From NCBI RefSeq assembly GCF_040834005.1, contig NZ_CP162129.1, positions 2,442,001 to 2,506,000 of the forward strand: a DNA stretch of 64,000 bases. The letters run 5' to 3'. Below are positions 51,279 to 61,940 of this stretch, piece after piece. The DNA comes from Paenibacillus sp. PL2-23. Its GTDB lineage: Bacteria > Bacillota > Bacilli > Paenibacillales > Paenibacillaceae. A program made the position numbers and the translations under genes. Within the stretch, counting starts at the first letter, position 1; each line of letters opens with the position of its first letter. The notes under the pieces were generated by a model that saw only the letters and a program-made list of their open reading frames with translations, searched no databases and was not told the DNA's origin.

Positions 51279-51815
51279 ATGAGAAAAGTAGCGGTGGTGT
51301 TCATTATCGCGATATTTTTTGCCGGCCTGGCCGTGTATCAATATAATCAGGACGATTCAGCGTCGACGGAGGCGTCGGCCGATGAGTCGTTTAAGCCGAA
51401 GGCTGGCTTTGAGGCGGCCAGCTTCACGCTACCGGATCTTGCCGATGAGGAGCATCTCATTGGCGGGAAGAGCGAAAAGCTGCTGTTCGTCAACTTCTGG
51501 GCCTCCTGGTGCGGTCCCTGTGAGCTGGAGGCTCCGGATCTGCAGAAGCTGCATGAGCGCTACGGCGACAAGCTGAGCATGTACGGCGTCAACTCCACCA
51601 AGTTCGACAAGGAGCGGGCAGCCAGGCAGTTTGTGGAGGACCAGGGCTTCACCTTCCCGATTCTCATGGATCGGCCAGGCGATGTGACCAAGCTGTACAA
51701 GGTGAATACCTTCCCCACGAGCTTCCTGATTGACAGCGAAGGCGTCATCCGGGAACGAATCAATGGGGTTATTACCTATGAGGAGTGGGAACGCCTCATC
51801 CAGAAGTGGCTGTGA
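51279..51815 (+). CDS. Membrane-anchored thioredoxin (ResA/TlpA-like)
   Basis: A 178-residue protein: an N-terminal anchor (MRKVAVVFIIAIFFAGLAVY), then a thioredoxin fold with LLFVNFWASWCGPCELEAPD (Cys-Gly-Pro-Cys active site). LMDRPGDVTKLYKVNTFPTS has the cis-Pro. ResA-type proteins work outside the membrane in cytochrome c maturation or disulfide control. No ccs genes are next to it. AAAGAGGAATC precedes the ATG. Confidence 0.9.
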   Translation: MRKVAVVFIIAIFFAGLAVYQYNQDDSASTEASADESFKPKAGFEAASFTLPDLADEEHLIGGKSEKLLFVNFWASWCGPCELEAPDLQKLHERYGDKLSMYGVNSTKFDKERAARQFVEDQGFTFPILMDRPGDVTKLYKVNTFPTSFLIDSEGVIRERINGVITYEEWERLIQKWL

Positions 51816-51820
51816 ATAAC

Positions 51821-51863
51821 AAAAGCTGCGAATCGCATGGTGTATAGCGATTCGCAGCTTTTT
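51821..51863. terminator. Bidirectional terminator
   Basis: AAAAGCTGCGAATCGC pairs with GCGATTCGCAGCTTTT around ATGGTGTATA. It lies between the ResA-like gene and the convergent citramalate synthase gene. Confidence 0.9.
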
Positions 51864-51867
51864 GTGT

Positions 51868-53481
51868 TTAGTGATTCACGAGGCCGAGGCGCTCGGGCGT
51901 ATCGGTTGTGCCGCCCGCAACCTTGTCCATGCCCAGAAGGGCATAGCGGATGCTGCCCAGCAGCGCTTCCCAGCTTGCTTCGATGACGTTGCTGGATACG
52001 CCGACCGTGCTCCAGGTGTTGTCGAGTCCCGTTGATTCTACAAGCACACGGACCTTGGCAGCGGTCGCGTCCTTCTCGTCGATGACACGAACCTTGTAAT
52101 CGGACAGATGGAACTGCTCGATCTTGGGATAGAATTGCACTAGCGCCTTGCGAAGCGCGTTATCCAGCGCGTTGACGGGACCATTGCCCTCTGCCGCGGT
52201 ATAGACCTGCTGGCCGTCCACGTTGATCTTCACAATCGCCTCGGAGATCATACCGGCGCTTGTTTTCTCTACGTGCATCTTGAACGACTCCACCGTAAAC
52301 ATCTCTTTCATGTCGGTGAACGCTTCGCGAAGCAGAAGCTCCAGGGAAGCGTCGGCGCCCTCGAACTGATAGCCTTGATGCTCCAGGTCCTTGATTTGGT
52401 CGATGATCTGCTTGGTCTTGTCGTTGTTAGTGTTGACATCCAGGCCCAGCTCCGCCGCTTTGGAAATAATATTGCTCTGGCCAGCCAGCTCCGACACAAG
52501 GATTCGCTGCTTGTTGCCGACCAGCTCCGGCTCAATATGCTCATAGGTCTTGGAATCCTTCATAATAGCGGATACATGAATGCCGCCCTTGTGAGCAAAC
52601 GCGGCGTTGCCTACATAGGCCTGGCCGACCGGCATATGCACATTGGCGATTTCGCTAATGTAACGAGCCGTATTTGTCAGCGTGCGCAGCCTGTCTGCAG
52701 GCAGGCAATCGTAGCCCATCTTCAGCTGCAGGTTCGGAATGATGGAGCACAGGTTGGCATTGCCGCAGCGCTCGCCATATCCGTTGATCGTGCCTTGAAC
52801 CTGTCTCGCACCGGCTTGTACGGCGGCCAGGGAGTTGGCGACGGCCAGCTCGCAGTCGTTGTGGGTATGAATGCCGATTGCTGCAGACAGCTCAGAGCGG
52901 ACACGCGAGACGATCTCATGAATTTCGCCAGGCAGCGTGCCGCCGTTCGTATCGCACAGCACCAGCCAGTCTGCGCCGGCGTCCTGCGCCTTGCGAAGCG
53001 CGGCTAACGCGTATTCCGGGTTGTTCTTGTAGCCGTCGAAGAAGTGCTCCGCGTCATACATCGCCTCCATGCCGCTCCGCTTCAGGAAGGCGAAGGAGTC
53101 ATAGATCATGGCCAGATTTTCTTCAAGCGTCGTCTGAAGCGCCGTATGGACGTGGAAATCCCACGCTTTACCGACAAGCGTTGCGGCAGGCACGCCGGAT
53201 TCCACAATACGAAGCAGGCTTGCGTCATGCTCCGCTGCCGAATTTTTGCGGCGGGTGCTGCCGAACGCGGTAATGCGAGCGTTTAACTGGAGTGACTTGA
53301 CACGTTGGAAAAATTCAATATCCTTGCTGTTGCTGCCAGGATTGCCGCCTTCAATATAATGAACGCCTAAAGCGTCGAGCTTCTGGGCAATTTTGAGCTT
53401 GTCGTCAGCGGATAAGCTGATTCCTTCGCCTTGCGTTCCGTCGCGCAGCGTCGTGTCAAAGATTGAGATGTTTGCGGACAT
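51868..53481 (-). CDS. cimA: Citramalate synthase CimA
   Basis: A 537-residue enzyme of the 2-isopropylmalate synthase superfamily. IFDTTLRDGTQGEGISLSAD is the metal-binding N-terminal motif, ALGVHYIEGGNPGSNSKDIE and NPEYALAALRKAQDAGADWL follow, GIHTHNDCELAVANSLAAVQ holds the His-x-His metal site, and the C-terminus is a LeuA dimerisation/regulatory domain. CimA joins pyruvate and acetyl-CoA to (R)-citramalate for isoleucine synthesis. EGGNPGSN and the absence of other leu genes favour CimA over LeuA. AAGGAGG precedes the ATG at 53481. Confidence 0.9.
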   Translation of the reverse strand: MSANISIFDTTLRDGTQGEGISLSADDKLKIAQKLDALGVHYIEGGNPGSNSKDIEFFQRVKSLQLNARITAFGSTRRKNSAAEHDASLLRIVESGVPAATLVGKAWDFHVHTALQTTLEENLAMIYDSFAFLKRSGMEAMYDAEHFFDGYKNNPEYALAALRKAQDAGADWLVLCDTNGGTLPGEIHEIVSRVRSELSAAIGIHTHNDCELAVANSLAAVQAGARQVQGTINGYGERCGNANLCSIIPNLQLKMGYDCLPADRLRTLTNTARYISEIANVHMPVGQAYVGNAAFAHKGGIHVSAIMKDSKTYEHIEPELVGNKQRILVSELAGQSNIISKAAELGLDVNTNNDKTKQIIDQIKDLEHQGYQFEGADASLELLLREAFTDMKEMFTVESFKMHVEKTSAGMISEAIVKINVDGQQVYTAAEGNGPVNALDNALRKALVQFYPKIEQFHLSDYKVRVIDEKDATAAKVRVLVESTGLDNTWSTVGVSSNVIEASWEALLGSIRYALLGMDKVAGGTTDTPERLGLVNH

Positions 53482-53679
53482 ATCGGTTGACGCCTCCTTC
53501 ACTGATGGCCAATTCAAATCATAATTTACTATTATAACACTTTATTTCTTTAAAGTAGAGGGGGCTGAGCAATTTTTCGGAATAGCTTTCATTGACTTGC
53601 CGAGCGGAGAGCGATATGCTGAAGGAAATGGGAACGGGCATACGCATTTTGGGGGAACTGGAGGCGCAGCGAGCGAGCC

Positions 53680-55274
<1,595 letters not shown>

Positions 55275-55293
55275 TCATCTCATCATTCATAGC

Positions 55294-55335
55294 GACTCTC
55301 TCAGGCTGAGCATATCGGCAGGGGAGAGTTTTTTT
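55294..55335 (+). terminator. Terminator of the ferredoxin gene
   Basis: GACTCTCTCAGGCTGA pairs imperfectly with TCGGCAGGGGAGAGT, followed by T7. Confidence 0.75.
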
Positions 55336-55419
55336 GTGCACAAATTTGGAAAAGGTATGAAGGCTTCGCTGAGGATTGCCGATATATGGTCTATCAAGGC
55401 AGACCGAGGGGGGAGAAGA

Positions 55420-56796
55420 ATGGATAATCCGGAGGATATCCTTTATTTGAAGAAATTTGTGACCGAGCATCCCGACAACAAGATGGGGTGGTATTTGCTG
55501 GGCAAATATTACCGCGAGGAAGGCAAGGAGGCCAAAGCCAATTACTGCTTTATCCAAGCGGGAGATATATATGATGCATTTGAGCAGGAGGCGCATCCGC
55601 TTGCTGAAGCGGGACTGGATGGATTAAAGGAGTGGGAGAAGCAGAAGAACAAGCGCAAGCTGCTCCGTAAGGTGACATTGTTGGCCGCGCCGCTGCTGGT
55701 GCTTGCGCTCGCCCTGCCTGTCAGCAGCTTTTTCAATCATAAAATAGGGACTGCTGTGACATCATTGGAGCAGGAACCGGGTTTTGGAGTCGTTCTCGTT
55801 CCAGAAGGAGAGGAGCAGCCAATCGGATATGCCTTGGGCAAGGTGGCGGCTGCCGGCGATGCCGGGCCCGGACAAGTGATCGCGGCGCGCCTCGAGGAGC
55901 GGGACGGATGGAGCCAATGGAGCGGCCAATCCATCTTGCTGGCGGATATTGCGAGGAGGGGCGGCGGAAGCGAGCTCGCCGCGTCCATGCTGGACCGCGA
56001 CACCTGCTGGTGCGAGCCGGCAGATGCCGAGGGCGCCCGCCGACAGTGGCGGGAATGGCAGTCGAGACAGGAAATGCACTGGACGCTTGCAAGCGCCATC
56101 CATCACTATAAGGCTATAAACGGAAGATGGCCGCAGAAGCTGGACGAGCTGATACAGCCTTATCCCAACAACATCTTGGCTGGCGAGGGAGACGGCATGC
56201 GAGAGGCGTTCCCAGCCGTGCTGATGAAGCTCAGAGAGCAGAACGGGACTGGAGCGGAGCGACCAACAGCTGACAAGTCCGGCGCCGGCAAGGAATCTGG
56301 CAGGGGGCAGAGCGAACTGGTAGGGTCCAATGGCCTGCTGGACGAAGCGTGGAGCAAGCCGCTTGAGATTGTGGTGGATCCGTCGAAGCATCAATTAGCC
56401 GTCGTGCAAGGGAATACGATTATTCGCAGCTATCCCGTAGGTCTTGGCGGAGACCGGACGCCGGAGGGCGAGTTCCGTATTAGCGAGAAGGTCAGGAATC
56501 CGAACGGGAGGGACGACGGCGTCTTCGGCAGCCGGGGCATGACGCTGTCGGACACGCTGTATGCGATTCATGGCACGGATGATCCTGGCAGCATCGGGGG
56601 AGACGAATCGCTGGGCTGTGTCCGGATGGGCAAATCCGATGTGGAGGAGCTGTACGACATGGTGCCGCTTGGCACGAAGGTAAGCATAAAAAAAGGGAGT
56701 CTTCCAACCAGCCCTGCGCCAGCCCCGGAGCGATTCCGGATGAAGCCCAAGGAGGACGAAAGCAATCCCCATAAGGTGTATGAATGGTTGACTTAG
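55420..56796 (+). CDS. L,D-transpeptidase with N-terminal TPR-like and membrane segments
   Basis: A 458-residue protein. Residues 1-75 are a TPR-like helical region (ILYLKKFVTEHPDNKMGWYL, LLGKYYREEGKEAKANYCFI), followed by one membrane helix (VTLLAAPLLVLALALPVSSF, about 87-106). The C-terminal YkuD domain has HGTDDPGSIGGDESLGCVRM, with the catalytic Cys in the SLGCVRM context and the HGT His. It would cross-link or modify peptidoglycan on the cell surface. The 220-residue middle region is not recognised. The ATG at 55420 follows GGGGGGAGA; it is preceded by the ferredoxin terminator. Confidence 0.88.
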   Translation: MDNPEDILYLKKFVTEHPDNKMGWYLLGKYYREEGKEAKANYCFIQAGDIYDAFEQEAHPLAEAGLDGLKEWEKQKNKRKLLRKVTLLAAPLLVLALALPVSSFFNHKIGTAVTSLEQEPGFGVVLVPEGEEQPIGYALGKVAAAGDAGPGQVIAARLEERDGWSQWSGQSILLADIARRGGGSELAASMLDRDTCWCEPADAEGARRQWREWQSRQEMHWTLASAIHHYKAINGRWPQKLDELIQPYPNNILAGEGDGMREAFPAVLMKLREQNGTGAERPTADKSGAGKESGRGQSELVGSNGLLDEAWSKPLEIVVDPSKHQLAVVQGNTIIRSYPVGLGGDRTPEGEFRISEKVRNPNGRDDGVFGSRGMTLSDTLYAIHGTDDPGSIGGDESLGCVRMGKSDVEELYDMVPLGTKVSIKKGSLPTSPAPAPERFRMKPKEDESNPHKVYEWLT

Positions 56797-56818
56797 AGCC
56801 CGCTGCGAGGCTGTTGCT

Positions 56819-56959
56819 CTAAGAAGTGAAAATTAACAACGCCGCTATGACAACGAAGATGACGCCGACAATGGAGCCGATCCAGACAAGTGCTTTCTTA
56901 TTGACCTCTTCCTTCGGTTTCACTTTCATTGTAGCAGGCTTTCGTTTTGGTGCGCCCAT
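56819..56959 (-). CDS. Small single-span membrane protein, hypothetical
   Basis: A 46-residue peptide with a basic cytoplasmic part MGAPKRKPATMKVKPKEEVN and a C-terminal membrane helix (ALVWIGSIVGVIFVVIAALL). AAAGG lies 11 bp ahead of the ATG. The DNA between the transpeptidase and pyrD is otherwise empty. It is too short for most gene finders; this call rests on frame and composition alone. Confidence 0.6.
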   Translation of the reverse strand: MGAPKRKPATMKVKPKEEVNKKALVWIGSIVGVIFVVIAALLIFTS

Positions 56960-57147
56960 GGATTCATCAACCTTTCCGTATACATTATCCTTCAGTACAA
57001 GTCTATGCCCTTATTGTAATCGTTTTCTCGCAACGTCGCAATACAGCCGTCACATTCAGAGCCCGCGCTGCCCTCGCGAGCTCTTTTCTTTTTGCCGCAA
57101 AAGGGATAAACTGTTCGATAGAGCATAATTATCGGAACGGAGTGAAC

Positions 57148-58248
57148 ATGTTGCTTTATACTTCTTTGTTAAAACCGCTATTATTCAAAATGGATGCGGA
57201 AAAGGCTCATCATCTGGTCATAGACGGATTGGCATCAGGAAGCCGGTTTCCTGGTATAACGGAGATTCTGAACACGATGTATGGCGTTCCCGAGTCGCCC
57301 GAGCTGCGCATGGAGGTGCTTGGCCTTCGCTTCCCGCACCCTGTCGGCCTGGCCGCGGGCCTGGACAAAAACGGGAAGGCGCCGGATGGCTTCTCCAGCA
57401 TCGGCCTTGGCTTTGCGGAGGTTGGTACGGTCACGCCGAAGGGACAAGCGGGCAACGAGCTTCCAAGGCTGTTCAGACTGCCGCCGGACGAGGCGCTTAT
57501 TAACCGGATGGGCTTCAACAATGAAGGAGCAGAAGCGATGGCGGCGTCGCTTGCGCAGCGCAAGATACATAGCATTCCTATCGCCGTTAATATCGGCAAA
57601 AATAAAACAACCCCAAATGAGCTGGCGCACGAGGACTACCAGGCATGCATTCGCATATTGTATGATTACGGAGACTTCTTTGTCGTCAATATCAGCTCCC
57701 CGAACACGCAGGGACTGCGCGATCTCCAGCACGGAGACGAGCTTCGCAAGCTGCTGGGAGCCGTCAAGGAGGAAGTGGATCGGCAGGCGGCCGCTCGCCA
57801 GGCGAAGCCCAAGCATGTGCTGGTCAAAATCGCGCCGGATATGTCGGATGATCAGCTGGAGCATACCGTGTCTACCATTATGGAGAGTGGCATTGCGGGC
57901 ATAATCGCGACGAACACAACGCTGTCGCGCGAGGGCCTGACTCATGCTCATGCGGGAGAGATGGGCGGCTTAAGCGGCAAGCCGCTGCGCGAGCGGTCCA
58001 CGGAGGTCATAAGAGCCGTATACCGGCAGACGGGCGGGCAGCTGCCAATCATTGGCTCTGGCGGCATTTTTACCGCGCAAGACGCATACGATAAAATTCG
58101 CGCGGGGGCAACGCTTGTTGAGGTGTATACCGCGCTTATCTACAAGGGACCCGAGCTGCTGAAGGAATTAACGAGCGGGCTGAAGGAGTGTTTGCGCAAG
58201 GACGGCTACCGACACATCGCTGAAGCAGTGGGTGCAGATCATCGTTAG
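57148..58248 (+). CDS. pyrD: Class 2 dihydroorotate dehydrogenase PyrD
   Basis: A 366-residue quinone-linked enzyme that oxidises dihydroorotate to orotate with FMN. FPHPVGLAAGLDKNGKAPDG and VGTVTPKGQAGNELPRLFRL are the class 2 N-terminal motifs, FFVVNISSPNTQGLRDLQ has the catalytic Ser, and PIIGSGGIFTAQDAYDKIRA binds FMN phosphate. The N-terminal helical extension (MLLYTSLLKPLLFKMDAEKA) is the membrane-contact domain of class 2. Bacillus subtilis itself uses a class 1B enzyme with PyrK, so this is a difference from that model. The ATG follows GGAGTGA. Confidence 0.93.
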   Translation: MLLYTSLLKPLLFKMDAEKAHHLVIDGLASGSRFPGITEILNTMYGVPESPELRMEVLGLRFPHPVGLAAGLDKNGKAPDGFSSIGLGFAEVGTVTPKGQAGNELPRLFRLPPDEALINRMGFNNEGAEAMAASLAQRKIHSIPIAVNIGKNKTTPNELAHEDYQACIRILYDYGDFFVVNISSPNTQGLRDLQHGDELRKLLGAVKEEVDRQAAARQAKPKHVLVKIAPDMSDDQLEHTVSTIMESGIAGIIATNTTLSREGLTHAHAGEMGGLSGKPLRERSTEVIRAVYRQTGGQLPIIGSGGIFTAQDAYDKIRAGATLVEVYTALIYKGPELLKELTSGLKECLRKDGYRHIAEAVGADHR

Positions 58249-58265
58249 AAACAGGAGGCGGCCGG

Positions 58266-59072
58266 ATGGACGGACGAGACTGGGGACTTTTTTTGCAGCC
58301 GTATGAACAAGCGGTTGAAGAATTGAAGGTAAAATTCAAAACCATGCGCGTTGAGCTGAAGCTGAGGGAAGCCTACGCGCCCATTGAATTCGTTACAGGC
58401 AGGGTCAAGCGCATCTCCAGCATATTGGAGAAGGCGAAGCGGCTTGGCGTTGCATCGGATCAGCTGGACACAGGCATAGAGGATATTGCGGGCATCCGGA
58501 TCATGTGCCAGTTCGTCGACGATATTCACCGCGTGGCGGGGTTGATACGCAGCCGCAAGGATCTGACGCTGGTCTACGAAAAGGATTATATTACGAACTA
58601 CAAGGATAGCGGGTATCGGAGCTACCATATCATCGTCAAATATCCCGTGCAGACGGCACTCGGGTATACGGAGGTGCTGGCCGAAATTCAAATTCGCACG
58701 CTCGCGATGAATTTCTGGGCGACGATCGAGCATTCTTTAAATTATAAATTCAAGGAAAGCCTGCCGGAGGAAGTGAGGCTTCGGCTGAAGAAGGCGGCGG
58801 AAGCGGCGTTCCTGCTCGACAACGAGATGACCAGCATCCGGAAGGAAATTTTGGATGCCCAGACGGATTTCGAGGAGCAGTCCAATGTGGTATCCCGCGT
58901 GCTGAACGGCATTCAAGACTTGTATTTCCACCACCGGGTACGCGAAGCGGCGCAATTCCAGATGAAGTTCAACGAGCTGTTCGAGGTGGAGGATTATCCC
59001 GGCTTAAACGCATTGTCCAGCGATATCGCCGCATCCATCGCCAAGATGAGAAAGGGGCCGGCAAGCGACTAA
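58266..59072 (+). CDS. relQ: Small alarmone synthetase RelQ (SAS1)
   Basis: A 268-residue (p)ppGpp synthetase. DWGLFLQPYEQAVEELKVKF, YAPIEFVTGRVKRISSILEK, DIAGIRIMCQFVDDIHRVAG, DYITNYKDSGYRSYHIIVKY and VLAEIQIRTLAMNFWATIEH are RelQ (YjbM/SasB) motifs; there is no hydrolase domain. It is about 55 residues longer than B. subtilis RelQ at the C-terminus (NVVSRVLNGIQDLYFHHRVR onward). It starts 17 bp after pyrD, with AGGAGG ahead, so it is probably in the same transcript. Confidence 0.92.
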   Translation: MDGRDWGLFLQPYEQAVEELKVKFKTMRVELKLREAYAPIEFVTGRVKRISSILEKAKRLGVASDQLDTGIEDIAGIRIMCQFVDDIHRVAGLIRSRKDLTLVYEKDYITNYKDSGYRSYHIIVKYPVQTALGYTEVLAEIQIRTLAMNFWATIEHSLNYKFKESLPEEVRLRLKKAAEAAFLLDNEMTSIRKEILDAQTDFEEQSNVVSRVLNGIQDLYFHHRVREAAQFQMKFNELFEVEDYPGLNALSSDIAASIAKMRKGPASD

Positions 59073-59120
59073 TGACGCCTTCCCGGTTCAACGGCTTCAA
59101 GCATGTGCCATATGAAAGGG

Positions 59121-59165
59121 CAAACCTCCGGCTGACCGCATCACTGCGGCTCACCGGAGGTTTGT
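59121..59165. terminator. Bidirectional terminator
   Basis: CAAACCTCCGG and CCGGAGGTTTG are paired, with an inner hairpin GCTGACCGCA/TGCGGC. It separates relQ and the convergent PCYCGC gene. Confidence 0.85.
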
Positions 59166-59210
59166 TGTCCTGTTATGAGGTTATGAGGATGTCCCCATCG
59201 GGGCAGACGA

Positions 59211-59750
59211 TTAGCTGCTGGGCAGGTTCGGCTTGTAATTCTCATTAATATAAGCCACGATTTGCTCTAGCGTCTTCCCTTGCTTGCTTAAGGCGATAAC
59301 TTCCTCCAGCTCTTTCTTGCAGATGCCGCAGCCTGTGCTGTGATCCGTCCACATGATGCTGCCGTCAGCGTCCGGCAGCTCCGCCCAATAGCAGCGAAGG
59401 AGAGAGTCGTGGGGCTCGTCGATTTCGGTGCCCGCCATGCAGCCGCAATAACAGGGAATTTCGCTCAGCAGATGGGCGTGAGCATGCACTTCCGCGTACA
59501 AGTCGCTTGTCAGCCGTGTGTGATTGTCCAGGAAGGCGGGAAGGTCAGCCTCTGACGCCGTCTTCTCCCAGGTCTCCGAGCCGTGCAGATGCGAGGTGGA
59601 TGTATCGTCGCCTGCCATGCCGCAGGCGGCCAAGAGCGTAATGATGGCAAACGCGAGCAGCATACCGTACATGATCGTTCTGGCGCCCCTGCCCGTATGC
59701 TGCTCCTCATGAGAGCTGGCAGCCTTAGAGGTGGCTTCGCTTTTCTTCAT
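59211..59750 (-). CDS. PCYCGC-motif protein, membrane-linked
   Basis: A 179-residue protein. The membrane segment TIMYGMLLAFAIITLLAACG ends in a Leu-Ala-Ala-Cys lipobox, and LLSEIPCYCGCMAGTEIDE is the family motif, followed by CYWAELPD and GCGICKKELEEV, which supply more Cys for metal binding. The unusually long N-terminal part before the lipobox (about 27 residues) is basic/polar. The family is thought to handle metals outside the membrane, but the ligand is unknown. The ATG at 59750 overlaps the stop of the upstream thioredoxin gene (TGATG), so the two are coupled. Confidence 0.85.
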   Translation of the reverse strand: MKKSEATSKAASSHEEQHTGRGARTIMYGMLLAFAIITLLAACGMAGDDTSTSHLHGSETWEKTASEADLPAFLDNHTRLTSDLYAEVHAHAHLLSEIPCYCGCMAGTEIDEPHDSLLRCYWAELPDADGSIMWTDHSTGCGICKKELEEVIALSKQGKTLEQIVAYINENYKPNLPSS

Positions 59751-60289
59751 CACTTGGCATCAGCTCCATTGTGTTCCTCCAGAAACTCACGGAATTGTTG
59801 TACCGTGTTGCCTTGGGTCATGCCTTCCTTCCGAATGCCGCCCACGAGACGATCCGCCTCGACGCCGTCCTGAATGTAGAGGAGTGTGGGTGTGGAATCG
59901 ATGTTCAGCTTGGCATTGTAAGCCGGGAATTCAAGCAGGTTGAACATGGGCAAATCGATATCCAGCTCCTCGGCCAGAGGGATCAGATGCGGCGTTGTAT
60001 CCTTGCAATAAGAGCAGCTGGCGGAGAACATATAGACGAAAAAATCATCCTGGTCCTTCATCTTCTTATCTAATTCATCCGGCAATATGATATTCTGATA
60101 TAGCGGGTCATCCAGCAAGATGCGGGTCGCAGGATTTAATTCCGAGGCTGGCATCTCGTAGAGCTTGTTCACGTTCATCTTGCCCAGGGCGAAGATGGCG
60201 CCGAACACGATGACAATGATGCCGATATACAGGAAGGGCATATACGATTTTTTCTTTTTGCGAGACGACGTTTGTTTTTTGTTATTCAT
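59750..60289 (-). CDS. Membrane-anchored thioredoxin-like protein
   Basis: A 179-residue protein: a very basic start (MNNKKQTSSRKKKKSYMPFL), a membrane helix (YIGIIVIVFGAIFALGKM), then a thioredoxin fold with FFVYMFSASCSYCKDTTPHL (Cys-Ser-Tyr-Cys active site) and STPTLLYIQDG (cis-Pro). It resembles BdbA/StoA-type extracytoplasmic disulfide proteins. The start at 60289 has GGAGG 10 bp ahead. It is co-transcribed with the PCYCGC gene, which has several Cys and could be its client. Confidence 0.85.
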   Translation of the reverse strand: MNNKKQTSSRKKKKSYMPFLYIGIIVIVFGAIFALGKMNVNKLYEMPASELNPATRILLDDPLYQNIILPDELDKKMKDQDDFFVYMFSASCSYCKDTTPHLIPLAEELDIDLPMFNLLEFPAYNAKLNIDSTPTLLYIQDGVEADRLVGGIRKEGMTQGNTVQQFREFLEEHNGADAK

Positions 60290-60409
60290 CAACACTGTAC
60301 CTCCGCTTGGATTAATGAGAGCAAGTCGCTTACTTTTTATTATATACCATAGGGGAGTAGGTTTGTACATGCGTGGCCAGCAAGCCGGCAGGAACAGCAG
60401 GAGGATAAG

Positions 60410-61939
60410 ATGACCCAATTACCAGCCCTTTTTCTGCGGAAAATGGAAGAGCTGCTGCAGACGGAATTCCAAGCGTTTCTGGATTCCTATGCAGCGCCAA
60501 GAGTATACGGATTACGGGTTAATCCGCTCAAATTAAGTGCAAAGGACTGGCTGGCGCTTACGCCAATGGAGGAGCGAGTCAGGCCCATTCCGTGGGCGCC
60601 AAGCGGCTATTATTATACGGAGGAGGAGCGTCCCGGCAGGCATCCGCATTACCATGCCGGACTGTATTACATACAGGAGCCGAGCGCCATGCTGCCCGTG
60701 GAGCTGCTGGATGTGCAGCCCGGGCATCGAGTGCTTGACCTGTGCGCCGCTCCCGGCGGCAAGTCGACGCAAATCGCCGGCAAGCTGGGTGGACAAGGCA
60801 TCCTGGTCAGCAATGACAACGCGTTCGAGCGCACCAAGCCGCTGGCCAAAAACATCGAGCTGCAGGGCGTCCGCAACGCGGTTGTTCTGAATGAGGAGCC
60901 TGGTTCGATCGCCCGTGTATTCCCGGCTTGGTTCGACCGGATTCTGGTGGATGCGCCATGCTCCGGCGAGGGGATGTTCCGCAAGGACGACAGTATGGCG
61001 GCCAGCTGGGAGAGCTATTCTGTGGAGCGCTGCGCGGCGATGCAAAGGGATATACTGGCGCAGGCGGCGACCATGCTGAAGCCGGGCGGACTGCTCGTCT
61101 ATTCGACCTGTACGTTCAGTCCAGAGGAGAACGAAATGCAGATTGCAGACTTTCTGGCGAAGCGTCGCGATTTCTATATCGAGCCTGTCAGCCATACCGC
61201 TGGCGTCAGCGCCGGGCAGCCGGATTGGGTGGATGAAGCAACGGCGTATCAATTGGGTGCGGAGGGAACTGCCAGTCTGGCGGGGACCGTTCGATTATGG
61301 CCGCACAAGCTGGAGGGGGAAGGGCATTTCATTGCCGCTCTTCGGCGGAGCGGCGAGTCGACGCCCGAGACAGTGGCTGTTCGGTCCTCGCAGGAGCAGG
61401 AGCCGCCGCGAATGGCCAAGCTGAAGGGCGGCAAGCCTCGGGGGCCGGAGAAGCCGATGCGCGGAGGCAAACAAGCCGCTGCTGCCTTGCAGGAGCCGCC
61501 TGAAGCCACTTGGAAGCGGTTTGCGGAGCAGGAGCTTCGCTTGGGGCTGGAGGAGGAGTCGCAGCCCCTTGCCTTCGGCCATGCCGTCTATTTGCAGCCG
61601 AAGGGTGTGCCGCCGCTGGACGGCTTGAAGGTAATCAGAGCGGGCTGGCTCGCGGGAGAAGTGCGGAACGGGCGGTTCCAGCCCGCCCAGTCGCTTGCTC
61701 TTGGCCTGAAGCGGGAGGAAGCAGCGCGCAGCATCAGCTGGGGTGCCGATGCAGAGGAGACGGCACGATACTTGAAGGGCGAGACGTTATTCGTCCAGCC
61801 GGAGGAGCTGAAGCTTGCGGAGGGGGCTGCCGCCAAAGGCTATGTGCTGATCTGCGTGGACGGCTTTCCTGTAGGGTGGAGCAAATTTGTGGACGGCATG
61901 CTCAAAAACGAGCTTGCTGCAGGCTGGAGGCGTGTATAG
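60410..61939 (+). CDS. RsmF/RsmB-family rRNA m5C methyltransferase
   Basis: A 509-residue protein. VLDLCAAPGGKSTQIAGKLG is motif I, LVSNDNAFERTKPLAKNIEL motif II, RILVDAPCSGEGMFRKDDSM motif IV with the Pro-Cys release Cys, and LVYSTCTFSPEENEMQI motif VI with the catalytic Cys. A C-terminal PUA-like region (FGHAVYLQPKGVPPLDGLKV) fits RsmF-type enzymes, which methylate cytosines in 16S rRNA. The middle linker (RMAKLKGGKPRGPEKPMRGG) is low-complexity and basic. AGGAGGATAAG precedes the ATG. It overlaps nothing and leads into rsuA. Confidence 0.9.
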   Translation: MTQLPALFLRKMEELLQTEFQAFLDSYAAPRVYGLRVNPLKLSAKDWLALTPMEERVRPIPWAPSGYYYTEEERPGRHPHYHAGLYYIQEPSAMLPVELLDVQPGHRVLDLCAAPGGKSTQIAGKLGGQGILVSNDNAFERTKPLAKNIELQGVRNAVVLNEEPGSIARVFPAWFDRILVDAPCSGEGMFRKDDSMAASWESYSVERCAAMQRDILAQAATMLKPGGLLVYSTCTFSPEENEMQIADFLAKRRDFYIEPVSHTAGVSAGQPDWVDEATAYQLGAEGTASLAGTVRLWPHKLEGEGHFIAALRRSGESTPETVAVRSSQEQEPPRMAKLKGGKPRGPEKPMRGGKQAAAALQEPPEATWKRFAEQELRLGLEEESQPLAFGHAVYLQPKGVPPLDGLKVIRAGWLAGEVRNGRFQPAQSLALGLKREEAARSISWGADAEETARYLKGETLFVQPEELKLAEGAAAKGYVLICVDGFPVGWSKFVDGMLKNELAAGWRRV

Positions 61940-61940
61940 G

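Noticed and set aside
53482..53679. T-box or leucine/isoleucine leader ahead of cimA
   Set aside because: No T-box core (such as AGGGTGGNACCGCG) and no branched-chain codon run.
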